From positions 1 to 21,265 of the IMG/VR virus record IMGVR_UViG_3300047560_000289: a DNA stretch of 21,265 nt; one strand, written 5' to 3'. Each line of letters opens with the position of its first letter. Position 1 is the first letter of the stretch. The DNA comes from a virus. A program made the position numbers and the translations under genes. The notes below the pieces were generated by a model, which was given only the letters and a program-made list of their open reading frames with translations, was not told where the DNA came from and searched no databases. Shown in pieces: positions 5,393 through 12,900 of this stretch.

Positions 5393-6292
5393 TCAAATTT
5401 CCTTTAAAAGTTCGGGTACACGCTTCCATTCATGCTGTCTCAGGGCTATTACTGAGTCATACCAAACAGCATTCTTCCATCTCCAGCAGACATAATCATC
5501 TTCTGGCAACAGCACAATACATTTCACGCCCAAAGCGCCAGCCATGTGCGCCGTTCCAGTGTCCACAGTGACAACTGCCTTCATGGATTTCATGTGTTCC
5601 GCTGTCTTCTGCCAATCTTTTTTCCAGCCGTTTTCGGGCAACTTAATGAACGGGCCATCATCTTCTGGGTTTAGGCTATATGCGTTCTTGCCCACAAGCT
5701 CCATCATGCGCTCTGGAGTTGTGCTTTTAATCCCGTGCAGGTAACGCCTTGATGCACCCCAGTTCACGCCGACAAAAGGCAGTATCTGGCTTGGCTTGGC
5801 ATCCAGATACCCTTCGCTTCCAATGACCTTGTTTTGGGTTATTGGGAACAGCGCACGAACAGGGGCAGGACAGTGCAGAGCAATGAATGGAAGGCTCATC
5901 GACCCAATCCAATAATCACACTCTTGAGACACACCCTCTTTTTCGTTGTTGGTGATGTAATCAATACAAGGGATTTGAGCGTACAAATACGCCAACGGCA
6001 GGGTGGACAGCACCACCAGCTTGCTTGCCCCCAAAACCTTCAGGATGGGCAGAAAACGCATGAATTGAATGCAGTCCCCGTAGCCCATTTCCATTTGAAC
6101 AACGATTGACTTGCCTTGAAGCGGCTCACCCCTCCAAACCGGGGACGGCGTGTACTTCTCAAAAGGCTCATCAAGCGTTGCAATCGCATCTGGATGCCAG
6201 CGGTATTCAAACAAACGAAACCCCGTAGCGTAGTCACCTGAATGAAGGTGAGCATACGCTTGGTGATACAGATCAACTGGGGTGTGGTTCAT
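5393..6292 (-). CDS. TPR plus heptosyltransferase-like glycosyltransferase
   Basis: This is a 299-residue protein. Residues 3-34 fit one TPR unit (DLYHQAYAHLHSGDYATGFR). Residues 69-82 (MGYGDCIQFMRFLP) match the 'GxGDxIQFxRYLP' motif of TPR-linked GT9/heptosyltransferase-like proteins; residues 174-181 (VGVNWGAS) and 243-255 (VDTGTAHMAGALG) form the nucleotide-sugar cleft; residues 266-280 (DYVCWRWKNAVWYDS) match the usual 'dWRWxxxxxxxPWYpS' end. It should transfer a sugar from a nucleotide donor. The ATG has no ribosome site and overlaps the stop of a 13-codon ORF. Its place beside the fibre suggests it glycosylates virion protein or alters host surface glycan; this is inference. Confidence 0.82.
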   Translation of the reverse strand: MNHTPVDLYHQAYAHLHSGDYATGFRLFEYRWHPDAIATLDEPFEKYTPSPVWRGEPLQGKSIVVQMEMGYGDCIQFMRFLPILKVLGASKLVVLSTLPLAYLYAQIPCIDYITNNEKEGVSQECDYWIGSMSLPFIALHCPAPVRALFPITQNKVIGSEGYLDAKPSQILPFVGVNWGASRRYLHGIKSTTPERMMELVGKNAYSLNPEDDGPFIKLPENGWKKDWQKTAEHMKSMKAVVTVDTGTAHMAGALGVKCIVLLPEDDYVCWRWKNAVWYDSVIALRQHEWKRVPELLKEI

Positions 6293-6330
6293 TTTTTAAC
6301 TGCGCTGATGTTCCAGACTATGGTACTCAT
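6289..6330 (-). CDS. 13-residue bridging ORF ahead of the glycosyltransferase
   Basis: This very short ORF (product MSTIVWNISAVKK) has a strong AAGGAG ribosome site seven bases before its ATG. The ATG overlaps the fibre stop (ATGA, 6330-6327) and its own stop overlaps the glycosyltransferase ATG (ATGA, 6292-6289). The glycosyltransferase has no ribosome site of its own, so this ORF could carry ribosomes to it by coupled translation. The peptide loosely resembles the start of the DUF7936-like protein (MANTYTWAIAYMDT), so it could be the remnant of a duplicate whose rest was lost when the glycosyltransferase arrived. The junctions and ribosome site are seen; both explanations are inference. Confidence 0.5.
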   Translation of the reverse strand: MSTIVWNISAVKK

Positions 6331-8879
6331 GATGATGCTCCTTCCAAAGCGGTGATACGGGCGGTGAGTTGGGTGATGATGGCTTGTTGTTCTTTGATTA
6401 AACCATGCAATTCATCAACCCCCGCCGCAATTAAAGGAATAGTCCAGTTGTAATTGACGCCCCACGCTTCTGGGTCTGCTTTTTCAACGGCTTGAGGAAA
6501 ATTAATATCTAAATCTTGAGCAATAAAAAATGCTACGTTTCTGCTTGGGTCTGCTTTGTAATTACCTGTTACTTTTCTCAAACCAGCAATTTTTGAAAGC
6601 GCTCCCGTGATTGGTGAAAGGTTTTCTTTTAATCGCTCATCTGATGATGTTGTAAAAGTTGTAGCGCCAGTTGCGACATAGCCAGCAATAGTTCCCGAGT
6701 TGTTTCGTATACAAACGTCATACGAACTTCCTTTACCTTGAAGAACAGCCCCAAGACTAGAATACCCAAAAACAATAGCATCCCCGTTTGTAGGTGTTGA
6801 CCCGCCCGAACCACTCACCCATTTTGTATAGCCGCCTCCAGTAATCAGCAAGTTACCGCTTGCATCAAGGGTCATTGCTGTCGTGGCGTTGCTTAGTACC
6901 CATGCGTGTGAGAGAGCATCGTACTGAGCATTGGCAAAGTAGCTTGCGCCGCCATCAACACTGCGTACAGCTTTGACGGTGGTGCTTGTTCCAGACGATG
7001 CTGAACGGGCCGTGTAAGCAGATGTGGCATTTGATAAAGCCTCAATTCGTCCGCCGCCTGTGTTTGTCGTAGCCCCCACCAGCAAGTTACCGCTGGAGTC
7101 GATACGGGCGCGTTCTGAGCCATCCGTGCTAAACACCATGTAATTGCCGTTATGGCTGTAATAAATCTGTCCACGATATGCATCTGCGCCCGATGTTCCA
7201 TCAGCAAAGTGAATGGAACCATCGTTGCTAATGCCAGAAACAATTGTTAAGCCGTTTGAACCAGAAGTCCCAATAACTAGATTGTCGGCAACTCCGTTGT
7301 ACGAACTTGGCGATGTGTTTGCCACCCCCAAGTTACCGCTGGAGTCGATCAAGACATCGTAACCACCACTGCGTGACAACCAAAGAGGGTCGTTTGCCAA
7401 TGCACCAGCAATGCCAATGGTTGCAGTAGAAGAACTGCGTTGCAGTAAAAGGTGCTTTGAATTTGCGCCGGATACCGAATCGTTTAGGCGAAGCGTTGAA
7501 CCACCTACCGTACCCGGCCCAGTTACATCCAGCTTATAAGCAGGCGAACTTGTCCCAATACCCAAGTTGCCTGAAACATCCAAATCCATTTGTCGAGTGC
7601 CGCCATTCCACCAAGAATGTGCGTTCCCGCCGCTTGAATATGTCGCTTCATATTTGACGTAAGCAGTTTCTTGCGTAAGACGCAATCGCTTATTTGTCCC
7701 AGTGGATGTTTCATAAATCTGAGCGCCAACACCAGCAGAACCTTGAATGTCAAGTTTATATCCGGGCGAACTTGTCCCAATACCCACATTGCCAAGCACA
7801 GCAAGCCCGTTGTTGCCAACGCTTGTCAGTGTTGAATAACCTATGCCTACTGCGCCTACACCGCCTGTGGCAGAGGCAATACGCATATATTCGGACGAAG
7901 CATCGTAATTTGTCCATGCCAATGTTTCTGCCCGTGATTGCAAAATGCCGCTTGAGTTGGTAAGAATCAAACCTGCTTTTGTTGCGCCACCAGAGTTTGA
8001 AAATGCCAAATAACTGTATGCACCTGAAGATGTTAATGAAGCACCCGCAACAGAAGCAGAAACAGTTAAAGCACTCCCATCAAAAGTCAGCGCACTACCC
8101 GTAGCCAACGTACTTGAGTTTGAGGCATACAGCACACCATTTGCGGTAAATGAGGTGAGGCCTGTGCCGCCATTTGCTGTGGGCAGTGTGCCGCTAACGT
8201 GCGTGGTTAGGCCAATCTTGCCCCAACTTGGCGCAGTTGATACACCACCAGAAATAAGCGCATTGCCCGTTGCAACGTCAGCAAGTTTGGACAATGCCGT
8301 TGTGCTTGACGCATAAAGCAAATCACCCACTGCGTAACTAGATTGTCCTGTGCCGCCGTTTGCTGTTGCAAGCGTGCCAGCCAATGTAATTGTGCCGCTG
8401 CCCGTAATTGGGCCACCGCTTGTGGTTAGCCCCGTAGTGCCACCAGAAAAGTCAACTGATGTAACAGTACCGCCACCATCTGCAACCCATTCCAAGGCGG
8501 TTGCGCCGCTGTTTAAGCCCAAGCGTTTGCTGCCATTACCCGTGTAGCTAGGCAACAAATTTTGAATAGCTGATGCCGCTGTGGTTGCGTTTGTACCGCC
8601 CAAATTTATGGGCACTGTGGTTAAGCTAATGGTGTTGCCAGTAATGTCAATTGGGCTTGTACCCGCATAAGCCGTACTGGTTAATGGGCCAACGTCTTGC
8701 TGTGTTCCATTGGTGTAATAAATTCGCAAATATTGCAGCGTGCTAATTGTGACCGGAACAATGCTGCTAATGCCGTTACCCGCTACGCCACGATCAATCG
8801 TGATGGTCTGCGCTGCAACAGGTGTTAATTGGACAGTGATATTGTTTGCATCTGTGACAGATACAGTAATGTTAGCCAT
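6327..8879 (-). CDS. Tail fibre with S74 self-cleaving chaperone domain
   Basis: This is an 850-residue fibre. The N-terminus (about 1-110) is beta-rich, with GNGISSIVP and TNGTQQDVGPL linkers seen near fibre attachment regions. The middle (about 110-740) is Gly/Ser/Thr-rich with repeating units such as ATANGGTG and GNLGIGTSSPAYKLDV, expected to trimerise as a fibrous shaft. The C-terminal 105 residues are a peptidase S74 domain starting at SDERLKEN, with the catalytic serine (746) and lysine (751) in the usual S-x4-K spacing; this domain folds the trimer and cuts itself off. The last helix (EQQAIITQLTARITALEG) is a trimeric coiled coil. It probably binds the host surface. A good GGGGA ribosome site precedes the ATG. 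Confidence 0.9.
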   Translation of the reverse strand: MANITVSVTDANNITVQLTPVAAQTITIDRGVAGNGISSIVPVTISTLQYLRIYYTNGTQQDVGPLTSTAYAGTSPIDITGNTISLTTVPINLGGTNATTAASAIQNLLPSYTGNGSKRLGLNSGATALEWVADGGGTVTSVDFSGGTTGLTTSGGPITGSGTITLAGTLATANGGTGQSSYAVGDLLYASSTTALSKLADVATGNALISGGVSTAPSWGKIGLTTHVSGTLPTANGGTGLTSFTANGVLYASNSSTLATGSALTFDGSALTVSASVAGASLTSSGAYSYLAFSNSGGATKAGLILTNSSGILQSRAETLAWTNYDASSEYMRIASATGGVGAVGIGYSTLTSVGNNGLAVLGNVGIGTSSPGYKLDIQGSAGVGAQIYETSTGTNKRLRLTQETAYVKYEATYSSGGNAHSWWNGGTRQMDLDVSGNLGIGTSSPAYKLDVTGPGTVGGSTLRLNDSVSGANSKHLLLQRSSSTATIGIAGALANDPLWLSRSGGYDVLIDSSGNLGVANTSPSSYNGVADNLVIGTSGSNGLTIVSGISNDGSIHFADGTSGADAYRGQIYYSHNGNYMVFSTDGSERARIDSSGNLLVGATTNTGGGRIEALSNATSAYTARSASSGTSTTVKAVRSVDGGASYFANAQYDALSHAWVLSNATTAMTLDASGNLLITGGGYTKWVSGSGGSTPTNGDAIVFGYSSLGAVLQGKGSSYDVCIRNNSGTIAGYVATGATTFTTSSDERLKENLSPITGALSKIAGLRKVTGNYKADPSRNVAFFIAQDLDINFPQAVEKADPEAWGVNYNWTIPLIAAGVDELHGLIKEQQAIITQLTARITALEGASS
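7084..7349 (-). repeat. Pair of identical 20-base direct repeats in the fibre gene
   Basis: A 20-base stretch (AAGTTACCGCTGGAGTCGAT on the + strand) occurs at 7084-7103 and again at 7330-7349, with a diverged third copy near 6849. Each encodes the 'IDSSGNL' element of the fibre shaft. The identity over 20 bases suggests recent duplication or gene conversion and allows loss or gain of about 246 bases in frame (82 codons). Confidence 0.7.
7543..7786 (-). repeat. Second pair of direct repeats in the fibre gene
   Basis: A 22-base stretch beginning GGCGAACTTGTCCC is identical at 7543-7564 and 7765-7786. It encodes the 'GIGTSSP' element of the shaft. The spacing is 222 bases, a multiple of three, so recombination between copies would keep the frame and change the fibre length by 74 residues. 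Confidence 0.7.
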
Positions 8880-8895
8880 GTTTGTTTCCCCTTAA

Positions 8896-9381
8896 TTAGA
8901 CAACCACCACACCATCGCTGCGAACCAAAAACATCAAAAATATGATGTTGTCCTCTGCGGGTGTTGGCGTTACTGCCGGGAAACTCATTTTGATGCGCCC
9001 CGTAAAACAAACGGGGTTTTCTGCGTTAATGTCTAACTCAGGGTCACTGGTAATCAAACCCCAAGCGGTATCGTCAATTTCAAGCGTAAAACTGCCAGAA
9101 GCATCTATGCGGTTTGAAATGGTAAGGTTAACAGGCGTTGGCGTTGGCGTGTAGTTGCTAACATCAAAACTCAAGCCATTGCGCGTATCCACAAGGTTAG
9201 ACACTGTGCGCCGCACAATTTGCGCCCCAATAGTCACGCCCGTCAAGTTAACAGGCGTTGCACCATTTGTAAGAACAAGATTCCAATACGTTTTTTGGTT
9301 GTAAACTAATTCACCAGAAATAACTGGATTGTTAAACCCGCTAACTTGGGTGATGGTATTTTGTGAAAAGAGTGCGATGAT
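8896..9381 (-). CDS. BppU-like tail/fibre-associated protein lacking a usual start codon
   Basis: The only ordinary start in frame is TTG 9246 (116 residues), with no ribosome site. However, 45 more codons upstream stay open and complete the fold: IIALFSQNTITQVSGFNNPV, then NQKTYWNLVLTNGATPVNLTG leads straight into VTIGAQIVRR, the beginning of a BppU_N-like beta sandwich (G-x-YWNLxLTxG-x-PVxLTG-x-xI). The coordinates here assume an ATC at 9381, which has AGGAAGG upstream; this is not established. The C-terminus (EDNIIFLMFLVRSDGVVVV) is typical of small tail proteins beside fibres. The GIY-YIG gene ends at its 5' edge and may have removed the original start. The family call is by pattern only. 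Confidence 0.68.
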   Translation of the reverse strand: MIALFSQNTITQVSGFNNPVISGELVYNQKTYWNLVLTNGATPVNLTGVTIGAQIVRRTVSNLVDTRNGLSFDVSNYTPTPTPVNLTISNRIDASGSFTLEIDDTAWGLITSDPELDINAENPVCFTGRIKMSFPAVTPTPAEDNIIFLMFLVRSDGVVVV

Positions 9382-9382
9382 T

Positions 9383-9859
9383 TTACCCTGCCTTCCTGAT
9401 GAAACCCCAACCCTTTTGTGGCGGGAGAAATTTGCCGTTCACTGTTCTACCTAAACATTTTCTTCTAATTGTGCTTACATATACATTGTGTGCCGCTGCG
9501 GCTTTTGTTGAAGAATCAAATATGCCTAAAGGCGTAATGTAAGAACCAATGTAATGCGGCGCTTCCGCACCAAATTTACCGTAATTAGGGTTTTCTGTGC
9601 CAACCATTACATTATTTGACGCACCGCCAGCGGATATATTCCAACCAATTCGCCTATGCGGTCTAAGTTTAGCTTCTATTTCGTAACAATAATCAATAGT
9701 TGATTTAACTAACAACTTAACAATTACTTTGTCCCAAATAGTTTTTAAGCGATGTTTGTGACTACGCAAGCGTGCATCAATGTTAGATGCTGCGCCAATG
9801 TAACCTTGCGTTAGAACGTCTTTGTGTTCTGGCAAGTGAAGCCAATAAACATAAGCCAT
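9383..9859 (-). CDS. GIY-YIG homing endonuclease
   Basis: This is a 158-residue nuclease. Residues 3-6 (YVYW) and 19-22 (GYIG) are the GIY and YIG elements; R30 or R32, E62 (in IEAKLRP) and N74 (in GWNISAGG) fill the catalytic positions of the fold. The C-terminal half (about 85-137) has NPNYGK, a NUMOD3-like element, and FDSSTKAAAAHNVYVSTIRRKCLGR, a NUMOD1/IENR1-like helix-turn-helix for DNA contact. Such enzymes cut a phage allele lacking the gene and spread by repair. It lies between the tail-tip gene and a small tail gene, oriented with them. A small hairpin partly covers its ribosome site. No intron core was recognised, so it is treated as free-standing. Confidence 0.88.
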   Translation of the reverse strand: MAYVYWLHLPEHKDVLTQGYIGAASNIDARLRSHKHRLKTIWDKVIVKLLVKSTIDYCYEIEAKLRPHRRIGWNISAGGASNNVMVGTENPNYGKFGAEAPHYIGSYITPLGIFDSSTKAAAAHNVYVSTIRRKCLGRTVNGKFLPPQKGWGFIRKAG

Positions 9860-9867
9860 GATGTTTC

Positions 9868-9879
9868 CCTGTACTCAGG
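9868..9879 (-). promoter_or_regulatory. Small hairpin covering the endonuclease ribosome site
   Basis: On the - strand, CCTG-AGTA-CAGG can fold into a 4-bp stem with an AGTA loop; its 3' arm contains the AGG of the AGGGAAA ribosome site of the GIY-YIG gene. Structures that hide the ribosome site are known for other phage homing endonucleases (for example I-TevI of T4). The stem here is short, so the effect is uncertain. Confidence 0.35.
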
Positions 9880-9889
9880 TGATGACGCT

Positions 9890-9907
9890 CCCCGCGTACT
9901 CGCAGGG
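9890..9907. other. GC-rich hairpin between the tail-tip gene and the endonuclease gene
   Basis: A 7-bp stem (CCCCGCG/CGCAGGG on +, one G-T pair) with a four-base TACT loop lies in the 85-base spacer. It is not followed by a T-run in either direction, so it is not a standard terminator. Its loop is the same as that of the smaller hairpin 10 bases away, giving a near-repeat of CCTG..AGTAC..GG. It could end the tail-tip mRNA or belong to the endonuclease cassette. Confidence 0.4.
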
Positions 9908-9944
9908 CTACGAATCTTGTCTTGTAATAATTTTACGCGACTTG

Positions 9945-12900
9945 TTAAATGTTTGCCGCATATGAAAAACTCATCACTCCTTGTAACTCTAAATTTTGAA
10001 AAGACCCCGGCGCAGGCGTAATAAAATTGCCGCTAGAATTTAAATAAGATATAGCATTAGCTTTAAAAACAATATCATATCCATAAGTTCTTGATGATAG
10101 GTATTGTGTATTAGTAAATGATGTGGAACTTGATGCGTTTTTAAGTCCACCAAACAAAGAACAAACTGTTCTCCAATCTCTATTTACTGCTACTAATAAT
10201 CCAAGGCTATTGTAAACTTGTCCTGTTCCAGTTCCAGCACTTGTTGCGGTAAAATATGTTCCAACTGTATTTGATGTAGCCCCATATAAAGTAAAATTTG
10301 TTGTGCCAACAAAACTTATTTGATAATTTTCCCCAACAATCATTTCGGATGCGCCATATACAGGCATTAATCCAAATTGATATTGCAAAAAAAATGATGC
10401 AACATTTGGATCATTTATTATAAAATATATATCTCCAGACATTCCATATAATACTTGTACTGGTTTGCTTACATTAAAATTATATAATTTAGCATAATAA
10501 GTTTGTATAATTTGAGGTGTTAATTGTGAATTAGACCCAGAACTAAAACCATTTAAATATACATTGGTTCCATTAAACACCATATTAGTTGTTGAATTGC
10601 CAAACGCAAAATTACCATTGGCATATAAATGCGCCCCAACACCAGCCATAGTTGTGCCAGATAATGTTGGGCTTGAACCAATCGATAAATCACCCGCTGT
10701 AACAGTGCCTAAGTTTGCAGAAATAGCAGACAAAGACCCAACTTTAAGATTGCTTAAATATGGCACATTCCAAACAGTATTGCCTGTGCTTGGGCTATAT
10801 ATGCCATCGCTTTGATACATATATTCGCCAGCAACCAAAGTCATTGGCGTTGCTACCCACGTTTCTGAACCGCCCCAACTGTTAGCTGGGGGGAATGAAG
10901 TGCTGCCAGCGGTTGTGATTGTTGCTGGTGTGCTGTTTAATGGGTTTACGGTTGATTTGGCATAGCAAATTCTGGATGACCCGCCTGTTTGCCCAGAAAA
11001 CCCAGATGCAACAATGCTTGCTGTTGTCCAGTTAATGGTTGATGTTGTTACTGTTGTAGCGTCAACTAATCTAACTGTTGCAGCCCACAAAGTAAATCCT
11101 GCGCTAGGTGACGTTGTAATTATTTGCGACCACCCGTCAGGGTCTGCAAATGCACCTGTTGCCCATGTATAACTGCTAGTACCCGTTAAAGGTGCCGGTA
11201 ATGATGCAGCCCATTGATAAACAGTGGGTGATGCGGTTTGTACCGCGTTTCCACCAGATATAGCAGCAATTGAAACACCAGTTGTCCAATCAACCGATGT
11301 AATTCCTGTTCCAGCAGTAGCCACAATTTGTTTTGATGCTGCCCACAAAGAAAGACCCGCTGTGCCGGGGTTTGCTGGCACTGCAACTTCCCAACTATAT
11401 AAACCGCTGTAGCTGGTATTTGCGCCTGTTGCCCATGTGTATGTGCTTGTTCCCGTGGGGTTTGTTGGCGCACTTGTTGACCATTGATAAAGGTAAACAG
11501 TTGCAGCTTGATTTCCTGCTGCGCCGGGTGAACCAGTTGCGCCGGGGTCTACAAAGATAAATTGCAGAATGGCATTTGCGCCTTGGCTAATAACGCCAGT
11601 TGATGATTTATAGCGCACAGGCACAGTTAACGTAGCCGGGCTGCTTGTCATTGCGGTGGGTATTGCCCATTGCGCGTATGTGCCGCCATCAGTGGGTGCG
11701 CTAAGTGTCAAACCGCCTGTGGTAACAATATCGCCGTTACCCGTGGTGCTGCTGCCGCCAATGCGCCAAGTATTGTTTACAAATGAAACATCAGTGTCTG
11801 CTTGTGCGGTTACAAAATCAATAGAACCACCCGCTGCGCTGCCATAAAGCTGCGTTATCAATCCTGTGAATTGAGGCGTTGGGCTTGGGCCGCTTGTTCT
11901 TGGCACAAGCATTGTGACGGGCGAAAAGGTTGCCAAAAATGTACCCGCAACCGCTGTAGTGGTTGGGTTTGGCGACCACACTAATGCTGTTGATGCTGCT
12001 GATAGCAAAGATGCGCTGATTTCATTTTGTACTTTATACGCAAAATAATACGTGCCCGTGGGCATCTGTATATTGGTAAATGTGAAATTTGTTGATGGCG
12101 TATATGCGTTGCTTGTTGAGCTACTTTGCGAACCATAAACTAACCAATCACCCGCGCTTGGCGTTGCCACTGTTGTATAAAACAGCGTAAACATTGTCAC
12201 GCGCCCGGTGGCAGGAATATAAATGGTTACATCAAAGCTAGGCACTGTTGCCGTAGGCAATTGATTGCTAACAGTTGGCGCAGCTAATACGCTGAAATAA
12301 CTTGGATTGGCTAAATTACTGTTTGGTGATGGTGCATAAGCTGTAATTGATACATCATCATAAACAGCAGCGTTATATTCAATTAAATCCACAGTTGCAG
12401 ATAAATCGCCAACGCCTTGCGATTGTTCTGTAACTTTCATTACGCGGAATAACTTATCTGTCCATCCATAATCTGCGTTGGTCACGCTAACAACATCGCC
12501 AGCATCTACTTGAATGCCGGGATATGGCGTGCTAAACGTAACAATCAAATCTTCCCGCGCTTGTTCCAATTGCCTGTTTGCAAGGTATTGGGCTTGCACA
12601 CTGTCATTCACCATATCAAGCGTTATGCTTAATTTATTGACAGGCTCATTGGGATACAGCAACCCACTAGGCGTTTCAAGGTAAACGTAATCTATTTGAT
12701 CGCGGTTTAATTTATTTGGAAAACTTGCTTGTATTTGGTTAATGCTGCTGGTTAAATCGTAGCTGCTAACGCGAATATCAGACATGATATTGCTATCGTT
12801 AAAAGCAAAAGATGTGGCCTCTGCTTTGTTGATAACAATTGCCCATTTGCCCGTGGTGGCGTTGTATTGTGTCCAGCTATCGCAAGCGGACATGATGCGA

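Noticed and set aside
5182-5571. 129-residue + strand ORF opposite the DUF7936-like and glycosyltransferase genes
   Set aside because: It is antisense to two well-supported genes and shows no family motif.
6893-7243. 116-residue - strand ORF within the fibre gene
   Set aside because: It is an out-of-frame reading of fibre repeats without a ribosome site.
7084-7786. CRISPR-like repeats
   Set aside because: The copies are few, far apart and inside a coding frame, so they are shaft-coding repeats and not an array.
9383-9944. A group I intron or intein around the GIY-YIG gene
   Set aside because: No intron core was recognised by eye, the tail-tip gene has its own stop at 9945, and joining the flanks does not give a sensible fused protein. 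A covariance-model search would be the decisive test.
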